Of a stretch of DNA of 64,000 nucleotides, positions 26,616-35,909 are shown piece after piece (position 1 is the stretch's first letter; every line of letters starts with the position of its first letter). The stretch is from GCA-2684655 sp045105235 (lineage in GTDB: Bacteria; Planctomycetota; UBA1135; UBA2386). The stretch is taken from positions 1 to 64,000 of the forward strand of contig JBGCDH010000028.1 of assembly GCA_045105235.1 (NCBI GenBank), given 5' to 3'. The notes beneath the pieces were generated by a model. The model did not search any database. It saw nothing but the letters and a program-made list of their open reading frames with translations, and was not told the origin of the DNA. Position numbers and translations under genes: made by a program.

Positions 26616-28318
26616 TAGGAGCGGTCGCTCGGAGCCATTTGCTCGCCAAGCTGATGCTCAATCGTGCCATCTTCGGTGCGCTGCAGGAAGATCCTGCGGC
26701 AGAACCGTTGGTCATCGCGCTCGGCTGCGTCGCTTCGGAAATGCGTGCCGCGCGACTCTTTGCGCGCCAGGCCGGCTTCGGCGACCAGGGCGGCCACGGT
26801 CAGCATGTTGGCGAGTTCGCAGGCGGCACGGCTCGCCAGAGGCCCGCGCAGCAGGTAGCGATGCCAAAACGCAATGCGTGCACGGGCGTCGTCGAGGCCG
26901 TTTTGCTCGCGGCGTAGGCCCACCTGGCGCCACATCAGCGACTTCAGCGAGTAGAGCAGGTCGTCGTGGAGCAGCATCGGTGGATCCGACGCAAGCTGTG
27001 GGCCTTCGGCGCGCCGGGGCAGGCCGATACGGCCGCTCTTGCCGGCTTCGCCATCGCGTGATTCTGCCGCCGCGAGTGCCCCGCAGGTCTGTCCCAGGAC
27101 GGCTCCTTCGAGCAGCGAATTGGACGCGAGGCGGTTGGCGCCGTGCAGGCCCGACGAGGCCGCTTCGCCAACGGCGAACAGGCCGGGCACGGACGTGCGA
27201 CCCGTCGCGTCGGTTGCGGCGCCGCCGAGGCAGTAGTGCGCGCCCGGGCGAACCGGGATCGAGTCCTTGGCCAGGTCCATGTCGAACGTCGCGCAGATGT
27301 GCGCGATCGACGGGAACAGCTGGTGCGGATCGCCGTCGACCGAGCTGAGGTCGAGGTATACGTGCGTGTCGTTGGTTGCGACCATGCGCTCCAGGATCGC
27401 GCGGCTGACGACGTCGCGGGGGGCGAGGTCGGCCATCGGATGCGCGCCCACCATGAAGCGTTCGCCGTTGCGATCGCGCAGCACGGCGCCGGCACCGCGG
27501 ACCACTTCGCTGATCAAGAAGCGCGAGGCCCCGGCGATGTAGAGCGTGGTGGGGTGGAACTGCACGAACTCGCAGTCGGCCATGCGCGCCCCGGCGCGAA
27601 AGCACAGCGCCTGGCCGTCGCCGCTGGCGCCGGTCGGGTTGGTCGTCTCGCGGAAGATCTGCCCGGTGCCGCCGGTGGCGACCACGACTGCGGGCGCTTC
27701 GATGGCGATCTCGAACGACTTCTGCCGGCCGTTCTGCAGGCCGACGGCGCCAACACAGCGGCCTTCCCGCAGGATCAGGTCGCGCACAAACACGTGCGGG
27801 CGCAGGGTGATGCGCGGGTGCTTGTGCAGCGCTTCGAGCAGCGCGCGCTGGATCTCGCGGCCCGTTGCGGCCCCGTTGCTGTGCACGACGCGGGGGTGGG
27901 TGTGGCCACCTTCGCGCGACAGCTGAAAGCTGCCCGAAGGATCGGTGTCGAACGTCGTTCCGAGCTGTTCGAGCCAGTCGATCGCACCGCGGCCGCTTTC
28001 GATCACGGTGCGCACCACGTCTTCTTCGGCGATGCCGGCGCCGACGCTCAGCGTGTCGGCCACGTGCTGCTCGACGCTGTCCTCGGCCAGGTGCACGGCG
28101 GCGATGCCGCCTTGGGCCCACGACGTGTTGGTCTCGTCGAGCGCATCCTTGGTGACGAGCAGCACCTCGGCGCCGTCGTCGGCCGCTTTGAGAGCGGCCG
28201 CAGCGCCAGCGATGCCGCCGCCGATGACCAGCACGTCCGTGCGCAGCAGCGCGGTGCTGCGCAGATCGAACGGGGCGAGCAGGCTCGAGAAGTGCGGCGT
28301 CGCGTTACGGATGTTCAT
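26615..28318 (-). CDS. nadB: L-aspartate oxidase NadB
   Basis: FAD enzyme oxidising L-aspartate to iminoaspartate, the first step of de novo NAD synthesis. 567 residues, start ATG at 28318. The FAD dinucleotide site is VLVIGGGIAGAAAAL near residue 30. The segments TSWAQGGIAAV, REGGHTHPRVVH and FVQFHPTTLY fit the family, as does GLFAVGEAASSGLHGANRLASNSLLEG near residue 380. A helical C-terminal domain follows. nadA and nadC are not in the window. It lies 40 bases downstream of secDF on the same strand; whether co-transcribed is unknown. Confidence 0.95.
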   Translation of the reverse strand: MNIRNATPHFSSLLAPFDLRSTALLRTDVLVIGGGIAGAAAALKAADDGAEVLLVTKDALDETNTSWAQGGIAAVHLAEDSVEQHVADTLSVGAGIAEEDVVRTVIESGRGAIDWLEQLGTTFDTDPSGSFQLSREGGHTHPRVVHSNGAATGREIQRALLEALHKHPRITLRPHVFVRDLILREGRCVGAVGLQNGRQKSFEIAIEAPAVVVATGGTGQIFRETTNPTGASGDGQALCFRAGARMADCEFVQFHPTTLYIAGASRFLISEVVRGAGAVLRDRNGERFMVGAHPMADLAPRDVVSRAILERMVATNDTHVYLDLSSVDGDPHQLFPSIAHICATFDMDLAKDSIPVRPGAHYCLGGAATDATGRTSVPGLFAVGEAASSGLHGANRLASNSLLEGAVLGQTCGALAAAESRDGEAGKSGRIGLPRRAEGPQLASDPPMLLHDDLLYSLKSLMWRQVGLRREQNGLDDARARIAFWHRYLLRGPLASRAACELANMLTVAALVAEAGLARKESRGTHFRSDAAERDDQRFCRRIFLQRTEDGTIEHQLGEQMAPSDRS

Positions 28319-28358
28319 GGCGCGGCGCGCGCGGGCCCGCTCGCGCGGGCGCGGCCGA

Positions 28359-31300
28359 TCAGGCGTTCTTCTCGGCGGCGGCGGCAGCGGCTTCGGCCGC
28401 TTCCTGCTGGGCTGCGATCTCGGCTTCGTTGTCGAAGTCGCCTTCGCGGTCGGCGTCGCGCGGGTCGTCCGGCACTTCGACCGGGTCGCCGCGGTCCATC
28501 CAGATCAGGATCGGAGCTGCGATGAACATCGTCGAGTAGACGCCACAGCACATACCGATCGTCATCGCAAAGGCAAAGCCTTCGAGATCCGAACCGCTGC
28601 CGTAGTTGACGAGCAATTGCGCGATGACGACGAACAGCGTCAGCACCGTCGTCAGCACCGTGCGAGAGAGCGTCTGGTTCAGCGAGCGATTGATCAGCGA
28701 ACGGAAGGACTCGTCCTTGCCGTGGCGCGCGTTGTCGATGCGGTTCTCGCGAATCCGGTCAAAGACGACGATCGTGTCGTTGACCGAGTAACCGATGATC
28801 GTCAAGAAGCAGGCAATCATCGACAGGCTGATCTCCGCGTTGACCAGGCCGAGGTTGTTGCACAGCACCACGACGCCAAAGGTGACCAGCACGTCGTGGA
28901 TCAGGGCGACCACGGCGGCGAGGCCATACTTGTATTCGTGGAAGCGCACGCGCAGGTAGAACACGATCAAGGCCCACGCCAGCAGCAGCGCGCCGATGGC
29001 GGCGTTGCGCAGGTCGTTGACCAGGCGGCCCTGGATTTCCTGAGCTTCGGGGAAGGGGTCGGACAGCGTGATCAGCTCGCCGTCGGTGTCCTTCAGCATC
29101 GAACTCGTTTCCGCGTTGTCATCCCCGTCGGCGGGGGAGACGACGTTGCTGACGATGCCCTTGAGCTCCCACTGCTTGGTGGTCGCCGGCGTGGTCCACT
29201 CGACGCGGAAGTCGGTCGCTTCGGTTGCGCCCGCCTGGTCTGCGCCCTGCTTGTCGACGGCAAAGACGTCGCCCTGAGCGAGCGTCAGCTTCTGCTTGAA
29301 CTCGGCGACCGAAACCGGCGACGTGAAGTGCACGTTGATCTGCGCATAGAGCAGCGTCTCCGGGCGGCGGTCGTGCTTGGTCAACAGCGGGTCGCTGAAG
29401 GCCGGCTGGACGAGCTCGGCGCCGAACATGCGCTCAAGCTCGCCGATGTACGGCGGCTGGTAGGCAGCCGGTGGATCTTCGTTGGCGGCGAGCGCCTGCT
29501 TCTTGGCGTCGCGCCATGCCGCGCGTCCCTTGGCGATCTCGCCGCGCTGCGTCTCGTTGAGCTTGAGGCGGACGTTGAACTCGTTGCCGCTCTCGCCAAC
29601 CGTGTTGACGGAGGTCGTCGGATACTTGGCGACGAAGGCCTCGTCGGCGGCGAGCGTCGCGCGCACATCTTCGTCGCTGCTCTCGCTGCTGAGCACCATG
29701 CGCAGGTTGGCGCCACCGGTGAAGTCGATGCCGAGCATCTTCTCGGCCGGCACCGTCGTTGCGTAGCCGATGCCGCCGATGATCAGCAGCGCGCTGAGCA
29801 CGACGCAGACCTTGATCTTGCCGACGAAGTCGACGTTGCGGTTTTCGAACAGCGTGCGCGGCTGCCACCCATCGAGCTTGTTCTTGCTGAGCGCGTAGTG
29901 GAACAGCAGGCGCGAGACGAAGAACTGCGTGAAGACCGTCGTGATGATGCCGACCATCAGCGTCACGGCGAAGCCGCGCACCGGGCCGACGCCGACGTTG
30001 AACAGCACCAAGCCGACCAGGAAGGTCGTGATGTTGGAGTCGAGGATGGCCGACATGGCGCGTTCGAAGCCCGAACGCACGGCCTGCAGCATCTCCTTGC
30101 CCTTCTGCAGCTCCTCGCGGATGCGCTCGTAGATCAGCACGTTGGCGTCAACCGCCATGCCGAGCGTCAGCACGATGCCGCCGAGGCCTGGCAGCGTAAT
30201 CGTCGCCTGCATGAACAGCATGCCGGCGTAGAGCAGCAGCATGTTGATCAGCAGCGAGATGCAGGCGATCGTGCCGGCCGTCCGGTAGTAGGCCAGCATG
30301 AACAGGAACACCAGCAGGCCACCGCCGATGATCGAGATCAGGCCGTTGCTGATGGCTCGTTCCCCGAGCTGGGCGCCGATCGTCTGCTGGCTCAGCAGCT
30401 CCGGTTCGACGCGGAGCGAGCCCGTGCGCAGCACCTTGACCAGCTCCTTGACCTCTTGCTCCGTGAAGTCGCCTTCGATGATGCCACGGCCCGGGATCTT
30501 GCCCCGGAAGTACGGCGCCGACTTGATGACGCCGTTGAGGATGATGGCGCTGGACTTGTCCTTGTTGTCGCCCGACCACTTCAGGTAGTCGCCCTTGCGC
30601 GCGTTGATCAGCTCATAGTTGACGGCGTTGCCGCCGTTGCGGCCGATGCCAACGCCCACGCCCGACGGGTTGAGGTCCTCACCCGTAAAGCTCGTGTCGA
30701 CCATGTTGACGGCGACATACTCGAGCAAGTAGCGGTCGCGCTCGGGCTTCTCCAGGAAGCTCTCCGGCACCAGGCCCTTGTTGAACTCGGCGTCGCTCCA
30801 GGCCTTGACGGTGGCCTCGCGCAGAGCACCCATGGTGAAGCTGGAGCCCCACCGCGTCGGCTCGTTCGGCTCCGGGCGCACCAGGCGCGGATACCACGCC
30901 AGGCTGCCGGCTGCGTTCGGGCCGGCAAAGGGATCCTCGTTGAAGATCCGGATGTTGCGCGGCTCGTCGTTGACCTTCTTGAGGTTGTCGGGGTTGCGCA
31001 GCCAGCCCTCGAGCTTTTGGCGCTCCATCTGCAGGTTGAAGCTGACGTTGCCAACCTTGTAGTCGCCGTAGGCGACCATCCGCATCTCGAGCTTGCCGAG
31101 GTTGCCGATGCGCTCCAACACGCGCTTGAGGGTCTGCGGCGGCATCTCCGCCAGCTCGATCAGGATGCCGGTTTCACCGCTGCGGGTGATCAGCGGGTCG
31201 AGCGTGCCGTTCGGGTCGATGCGCTCGCGCATGACGCCGATCGTCTGGCCCATGACCTGGTCGACCGAGACGTTCTCCTTCTGCTGGATGATCTGCAGCA

Positions 31301-31442
31301 CGTCCTTCGGGACGTCGTAGAGCAGCTGGGTTCCGCCCTTGAGGTCAGGGCCCAGCGTCGGCTTCATCGTGAAGATGCAGACCGCGCCCAAGAGGATCGC
31401 CAAGATGACGAGGAAGAACTGGTTTCTGGCGTTCTCGAGCAT
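28359..31442 (-). CDS. secDF: fused protein translocase subunit SecDF
   Basis: Proton-driven RND-type factor that aids Sec export from the periplasmic side. 1027 residues, joining SecD and SecF, which are separate in Escherichia coli. SecD half: helix near residues 9-26, LGPDLKGGTQLLYDV, a large periplasmic domain including two stretches not obvious in short SecD proteins, then five helices with LGMAVDANVLIYERIREE. SecF half from about residue 545: GIDFTGGANLRMVL, and near the end YSVNDTIVVFDRIRENR. The C-terminus is Ala/Glu-rich. Fusion is known in several phyla, including Planctomycetota and Bacilli, so it is not itself novel. Confidence 0.95.
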   Translation of the reverse strand: MLENARNQFFLVILAILLGAVCIFTMKPTLGPDLKGGTQLLYDVPKDVLQIIQQKENVSVDQVMGQTIGVMRERIDPNGTLDPLITRSGETGILIELAEMPPQTLKRVLERIGNLGKLEMRMVAYGDYKVGNVSFNLQMERQKLEGWLRNPDNLKKVNDEPRNIRIFNEDPFAGPNAAGSLAWYPRLVRPEPNEPTRWGSSFTMGALREATVKAWSDAEFNKGLVPESFLEKPERDRYLLEYVAVNMVDTSFTGEDLNPSGVGVGIGRNGGNAVNYELINARKGDYLKWSGDNKDKSSAIILNGVIKSAPYFRGKIPGRGIIEGDFTEQEVKELVKVLRTGSLRVEPELLSQQTIGAQLGERAISNGLISIIGGGLLVFLFMLAYYRTAGTIACISLLINMLLLYAGMLFMQATITLPGLGGIVLTLGMAVDANVLIYERIREELQKGKEMLQAVRSGFERAMSAILDSNITTFLVGLVLFNVGVGPVRGFAVTLMVGIITTVFTQFFVSRLLFHYALSKNKLDGWQPRTLFENRNVDFVGKIKVCVVLSALLIIGGIGYATTVPAEKMLGIDFTGGANLRMVLSSESSDEDVRATLAADEAFVAKYPTTSVNTVGESGNEFNVRLKLNETQRGEIAKGRAAWRDAKKQALAANEDPPAAYQPPYIGELERMFGAELVQPAFSDPLLTKHDRRPETLLYAQINVHFTSPVSVAEFKQKLTLAQGDVFAVDKQGADQAGATEATDFRVEWTTPATTKQWELKGIVSNVVSPADGDDNAETSSMLKDTDGELITLSDPFPEAQEIQGRLVNDLRNAAIGALLLAWALIVFYLRVRFHEYKYGLAAVVALIHDVLVTFGVVVLCNNLGLVNAEISLSMIACFLTIIGYSVNDTIVVFDRIRENRIDNARHGKDESFRSLINRSLNQTLSRTVLTTVLTLFVVIAQLLVNYGSGSDLEGFAFAMTIGMCCGVYSTMFIAAPILIWMDRGDPVEVPDDPRDADREGDFDNEAEIAAQQEAAEAAAAAAEKNA

Positions 31443-31504
31443 GACGTGCGAGGCCGAGAAAATCGGGTCGGTCAGGGGCCTGCTCGCAGACTAGGACTCG
31501 ACCC

Positions 31505-31524
31505 GGTCGGATGCATATCCGACC
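31505..31524 (-). terminator. 8-bp perfect hairpin between rplS and secDF
   Basis: GGTCGGAT and ATCCGACC pair perfectly around a 4-base GCAT loop, in the 160-base gap between the rplS stop (31603) and the secDF start (31442). No T-tract follows on the minus strand. It could be an attenuator, a terminator without U-run, or a regulatory element before secDF. Confidence 0.4.
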
Positions 31525-31602
31525 TCGTGGGGGCGAGGCGCCTAGGACCGCGAGGCGTATAAAATGAACTGCGTATGGAAGCTACTGGCGAAGGGGCTTG
31601 CG

Positions 31603-32007
31603 CTATTCGCCGGCCTTTTCGCCGCCGGCGCCGCCCGTCTGGTTGCTGCGGGGTGCCTTCAGCTTGCCGAGGTTGCGGGTCAAGCGGGTCTTCTTGCCTT
31701 CGCGCTCGCGCAGGTAGTAGAGCTTGGCGCGGCGGATGATGCCGCGGCCCTGCACCTTGACGTCCGAGACGCGCGAGCTGTGCAGCGCGAACGTGCGCTC
31801 GACGCCTTCGCCGGCGACGATGCGTCGCACGGTGCACGTGCGGCTGATGCCGACGCCCTGGAACTTGATCACAGTGCCCGTGAACAGCTGCACGCGCTCC
31901 TTATCGCCTTCCTTGATCAGGTAGTGCACGTCCACAGTGTCGCCGACGCCGAAGTCCGGGATCGAGCTCTTCATGTGCTCGATATCGAGCTGTCGCATGA
32001 TGTTCAT
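31603..32007 (-). CDS. rplS: 50S ribosomal protein L19
   Basis: Binds at the 30S-50S interface. 134 residues; the family core is about 115, and the extra length is a Gly/Lys/Glu-rich tail (NQTGGAGGEKAGE). The motifs FGVGDTVDVHYLIKEGDKERVQLFTGTVI (here split) and RAKLYYLREREGKK are typical. ATG start at 32007, with another in-frame ATG at 31995. It follows trmD by 120 bases on the same strand, which is the usual trmD-rplS order. Confidence 0.96.
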   Translation of the reverse strand: MNIMRQLDIEHMKSSIPDFGVGDTVDVHYLIKEGDKERVQLFTGTVIKFQGVGISRTCTVRRIVAGEGVERTFALHSSRVSDVKVQGRGIIRRAKLYYLREREGKKTRLTRNLGKLKAPRSNQTGGAGGEKAGE

Positions 32008-32127
32008 AGGTTTGTCTTTAGTTCTGAGGCTGTCTTCGTTCGTAGCGCCGGGTTTGCCGGCGCCGTATGCCAGTCGCCGAATCTTCGGTGACTGGCAAGT
32101 CAGTGGGTGGTTCGGTCGGTGTGCGAG

Positions 32128-32916
32128 TCAGTCCAGTTTTTGCTCTTCCGCCAGTCGCTTTTGCTCCGTCAGCCGCTCCGCCTGTTCGTGCCGCCATCGC
32201 GCGACCCGCGCATGGTCTCCGGAGAACAGTACTTCTGGCACTTCCATGATCTGACGATCCATCTCTGGATGCGCCTGCGAATCTGAGCTGGAAGTATGCC
32301 GGTTGGTGAGGCTACTTGGGTTGGTGAAGCTGCTTGGAGGGGTGTATTTTCTGGGACGTGTGTATTGCGGGTAATCGAGCAGATCGCCTTCAAACGACTC
32401 GAGTTCGGCCGATTGCGCACAGCCGAGCACGCCGGGGATCAAGCGAACGGCCGCCTCTAGCATGACCGCGGCGGCAAGTTCGCCGCCGGCCAGCACAAAG
32501 TTGCCGAGCGAGATCTCTTCGTAGCCACCGGGACTTTGCCGCAGGCCGTCCCGAATGCGCTCGTCGAAGCCTTCGTAGCGGCCGCACAGGAAGAGCAGAC
32601 GGTCCTTGCCGCTGAGCCTCCGTGCATGCTGCTGGTCAAAGGTGCGACCGCGTGGGCAGAGCAGGATCTTGTGGAACGGGCCGTCGGCCTGCTCCACGTG
32701 TTCTATAGCTGAAAAGATCGGTTCGGGCTTCAGCACCATGCCTGGTCCACCACCGAACGGTCGATCGTCGACCGTGCGATGAGGATCCGAGGTCCAATTC
32801 CGGAAATCGACCAAGTCGAGCCGGAGATGGCCCTGGGCCTGTGCAATCCCGAGGATGCTCTCATCCAGGTAGGGCCGGATGGCCTCCGGAAAGAGTGTCA
32901 GAATAGCGCAGTGCAA
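32128..32916 (-). CDS. trmD: tRNA (guanine-37-N1)-methyltransferase TrmD, with insertion
   Basis: Makes m1G37, required for reading-frame maintenance. 262 residues from a TTG at 32916 preceded by AGGGG; the start aligns with the usual TrmD N-terminus (ILTLFPE). The SPOUT knot motifs are present: FGGGPGMV, LLCPRGRTFDQ, CGRYEGFDERI and LGNFVLAGGE. Between YTRPRKY and MEVPEVLFSGDH, where TrmD normally has one or two residues, there is an insert of about 28 residues rich in Ser, Thr, Asn and His. Part of it is encoded by an 18-bp tandem DNA repeat. The site is in the C-terminal linker that contacts tRNA. rpsP and rimM, often upstream, are absent here. Confidence 0.94.
   Translation of the reverse strand: MHCAILTLFPEAIRPYLDESILGIAQAQGHLRLDLVDFRNWTSDPHRTVDDRPFGGGPGMVLKPEPIFSAIEHVEQADGPFHKILLCPRGRTFDQQHARRLSGKDRLLFLCGRYEGFDERIRDGLRQSPGGYEEISLGNFVLAGGELAAAVMLEAAVRLIPGVLGCAQSAELESFEGDLLDYPQYTRPRKYTPPSSFTNPSSLTNRHTSSSDSQAHPEMDRQIMEVPEVLFSGDHARVARWRHEQAERLTEQKRLAEEQKLD
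32301..32336 (-). repeat. 18-bp tandem repeat inside trmD
   Basis: GGTTGGTGAGGCTACTTG then GGTTGGTGAAGCTGCTTG, contiguous and differing at two positions. A degenerate flank follows. It is in frame and encodes a Ser/Thr/Asn-rich part of the TrmD insertion. Confidence 0.9.
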
Positions 32917-33092
32917 AGTGCCCCTGCCGCGAAAGAAGGGGCGGGAACCATACGGGCGGGCGTGGGGGTGGTCAAGATTGGCAAGTTCCAGCTGGCAGGG
33001 GAATCCGGCCGGATCTTGGCCGCGCGCCTCCCGTATTCCGCTTCGCAGTATTTATGCCTAGGGTTGTCGCATCCCAGATCCGCGCGAACGGC

Positions 33093-35615
33093 TCACAGCG
33101 CGCCCACTCTCACCTGCAGCGCGTTGGAGGAGGCAGCGGTGGTGATGGCCCCAAAGCTGTCGAACTCGACCGAGACCACCTGCGTGCTCAGGTTCAGCCC
33201 CAGCAGCGCCTGCGACTGCGGGATCTGCAGGGACGAGCGGATCTCGGGCCCGGTTGGAAACGAAAGGGTCGTGAAGTCGGGAGCGGTGTAGATGCTGCAG
33301 GTTGGACCGGCTTGCGGCACCGCGGCCGTCAGCGGCACGGACAGCGGTGCGCCGAGGCCGTAGACCGTCACGACCAGGCTCGCGACGGCGGTGGTCATAC
33401 CGCTCGTTTGGGTCGCCAGTTCGCCACCGAGCCACGGCAGCTGTTCGATGCGCATGCTTAGCTGTCCGGCGGACCCGCTGCATCCGGTGCCGAGCGCGGA
33501 CGCGTCCGCCGGGCACGGCGGTGGCAGCTCGGCCAAGCCGGCGGCTGGCAGGCCGGAGACCTGGCCAAAGTTGCCGTAGGCCAACAGGGTGCCGTCCGCT
33601 TCCACCGTCAGGCCGCTGGCGTACTCCGTAGTGTTGACCGGGAAGTTGGCCTGCGCCGACCAGACGCCAGCCGGATCCCACCGCAGCGGCGTTTGCAGCT
33701 GCTGCCCAAAGAACGAGTTCCCGACCTGGGTGACCAGCACGTCGCCGTTGGGCAGTTCGTCGAGATCGACGGCCGTCTCCGGCGGCCCGCCGATTGCCGG
33801 GGACCAGCTGATGCCGTCCCAGACCATCAGGCTGTCGAACGTGTTGCTGTTGGCGCGCGGATACCTGCCGCCGACCAGCAGATTGCCGTTGCTGTGCAGC
33901 AGCATCGAGTTGGTTCCGTATTCGAAGGAAAGCGGCAGGCCGCCGCCGATCGGGCTCCAGCTTAGGCCGTCCCACTGCCAGACGGTGCTGCCGGATAGGG
34001 GGTGGCCGACGATGTAGCGACCGGCCGCGGCAACGTTGCCGTTGGGGAGGCCGACGATGTCTCGGATCTCTAGAGCCGGCGCCGGCAGCGGCGGCAGCAC
34101 GGTCCAGCTTTGGCCGTCCCAGCGTGCGAACTCGGCGAAGTCCCCGCCGACCAGGAGGTCGCCGTTCGCCAGCTCTGTGATCGTGCGCAATACGGAGCTC
34201 AAGGGCGGTAGCGGAATCGCGAGCCAGCCGCCGTTCGGCCGCCAGCGGGCGAAGCCGGGGGCTTGTGTGCCGCCGCCGACCTGAGCGAATTGGCCGAGGA
34301 TGACGATGTCGCCGTTGCGCATACACAGCACCCTGTCGACGGTACCGTCGACGTCGCCACCCGGCGGCATCTGCCAAGAGCCGTTGCTTCGCACGGCGAG
34401 TCCTTCGACCGCGAGGTCGCCAAGCTGGCGAAAGGTCCCGCCGACCCAGGTCTCTTGGCCGCGCACGCAGGCGTCGAGGATGTTGCCGTCGATGCCGTCG
34501 GCGACGGGAGTCAAGCTGCCAGCCTGCAGCCGCTGCACGGGTCGGGGGCCGATCTGTGCCACAAACAGATCGTCTGGCGCGTAGTCCACGATGGCGGTCA
34601 GCATGCCGCCAAACGTCGCAGGGTGAAACGGCACCCAGTTGCTGCCGTCAAACGTAAGCAGCTGGCTGCTGCCCGAGCGCGAAGAGGCCATCAGGATGGT
34701 GCCGTTGTCGAGTTCGAACAGCCGGCTCGCCGAATCCGGCAGCGGGGCGCCGAGCAAAGAGAACGTGGATCCGTCCCAGCGGGTGACTCGGTAGCCGACT
34801 CCGGTCTCGACACCTCCCAACAAAACGTCGTCGTTCGCGAGGCGGCAAAGGGTGCTAATGCGGTAGCCAACGTTGATGCTGTTCCAGGCGGTGCCGTCCC
34901 AATGCGCGGAGTTCTGCACCGATACGCCGCCGGCGTCGTCAAACGAGCCGCAGACAATCAGATCGCCGTTGCTGCGCTGGACGACGTCGCTGACCAAGCC
35001 AGGTCCCGGCGGAAAGCCGGGGAAGGACAGCCCCTGCAGGCCCGTGCCGAATCCCGACCACGTCGTGCCGTTCCAGCGGGCGATGCTGTTGAACGGGGTG
35101 CCGCCGGCCGCTCGGAAGCTGCCGGCGACCACCAGATCGCCGTTCGGCTCTTCGAGAATGGCGCTGACGGGGCCGTTGATCCAGCCCCCGAGGTTCTCCC
35201 AGTCGAAACCGTTCCAGCGCGCCATGCCCGACAGGGGCAGGTTGCCGCTGCGCACGAGCAAGCCGCCGGCAATCAGGTCGCCGCTCGACGTCACGAGCAG
35301 GGTTCTGACAGTCCCCTCGAAGCCCTGTCCCAGAGGGGCCCAGGTCTTCGTCGCTGGATCGAGTGCGGCGACGGACGGTGCTGCAAGCGGACCGGCAGAC
35401 GCGAAGTTTCCGCCGCAGACGATCTGGGCGCGGCGCGGGCCTGCGCCATCGGGATCCCAGCGGGCGAGGCTCCACACCAGTCCAAGCGGCGATGGGCTGG
35501 TGCCGGCGGGCTGCCACGTGCCGGCGTTGGGGCACTGGCCGTGGGCGGCGATGCTGAGGGGCACAAGGACTGCGAGCTTGCGGAGCAGCGAGATGGCGGC
35601 GGCGGCAGTGGACAT
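33093..35615 (-). CDS. large secreted repeat protein (kelch/beta-propeller-like)
   Basis: 840 residues from the ATG at 35615; the frame is open 23 codons further. The signal peptide ends near AAHGQ. About 12-15 repeats of roughly 45 residues recur, each with W-NG-W ('ARWNGTTW', 'HWDGTAWNSI') followed by 'ELPNGDLLVGG'-type strands, as in kelch or delta-60-like propellers. The last 135 residues are a separate module starting at ADASALGTGCSG with LRVTVYG-like strands and IPQSQALLGLNL, resembling the end of the subtilase at 21403. Probably surface or extracellular and non-enzymatic, perhaps adhesion or binding; inferred. Confidence 0.82.
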   Translation of the reverse strand: MSTAAAAISLLRKLAVLVPLSIAAHGQCPNAGTWQPAGTSPSPLGLVWSLARWDPDGAGPRRAQIVCGGNFASAGPLAAPSVAALDPATKTWAPLGQGFEGTVRTLLVTSSGDLIAGGLLVRSGNLPLSGMARWNGFDWENLGGWINGPVSAILEEPNGDLVVAGSFRAAGGTPFNSIARWNGTTWSGFGTGLQGLSFPGFPPGPGLVSDVVQRSNGDLIVCGSFDDAGGVSVQNSAHWDGTAWNSINVGYRISTLCRLANDDVLLGGVETGVGYRVTRWDGSTFSLLGAPLPDSASRLFELDNGTILMASSRSGSSQLLTFDGSNWVPFHPATFGGMLTAIVDYAPDDLFVAQIGPRPVQRLQAGSLTPVADGIDGNILDACVRGQETWVGGTFRQLGDLAVEGLAVRSNGSWQMPPGGDVDGTVDRVLCMRNGDIVILGQFAQVGGGTQAPGFARWRPNGGWLAIPLPPLSSVLRTITELANGDLLVGGDFAEFARWDGQSWTVLPPLPAPALEIRDIVGLPNGNVAAAGRYIVGHPLSGSTVWQWDGLSWSPIGGGLPLSFEYGTNSMLLHSNGNLLVGGRYPRANSNTFDSLMVWDGISWSPAIGGPPETAVDLDELPNGDVLVTQVGNSFFGQQLQTPLRWDPAGVWSAQANFPVNTTEYASGLTVEADGTLLAYGNFGQVSGLPAAGLAELPPPCPADASALGTGCSGSAGQLSMRIEQLPWLGGELATQTSGMTTAVASLVVTVYGLGAPLSVPLTAAVPQAGPTCSIYTAPDFTTLSFPTGPEIRSSLQIPQSQALLGLNLSTQVVSVEFDSFGAITTAASSNALQVRVGAL

Positions 35616-35909
35616 AGGTCGATGGGCGTTGGATTCGGTCGGATTGGATGCGCGTTCGGCGTCGCGGATGCGCAGGACAGTCACTCGAATGCAAGGGGCA
35701 TGCCGTTGTCTGGAGCGAGGCTCGACCCTTACCGAACCGGCTTGCGGCGGGTCTCCTTGGCCTGATCAACCGTCGTGCTGTTTCGCAATAGGAACGACAG
35801 CAGAACGCAGCGCATGCTGTCGTGAGCGTTCCCTCCGCCGCCGCGGACGCCTACCATCGAGAATCGCAGCTCCGTGGAGGTCCCCGGGCCGCCACTGCAG
35901 CAACACCAT

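Noticed and set aside
24943..27348. Open frame of 801 codons on the plus strand
   Set aside because: Antisense to hflX and nadB, with no signal peptide or family pattern.
28359..31442. SecDF fusion as a novel arrangement
   Set aside because: Fused SecDF is established in several phyla, so this is expected rather than new.
27945..31562. Open frame of 1205 codons on the plus strand
   Set aside because: Antisense to secDF and nadB, both with secure motifs; the product is low-complexity.
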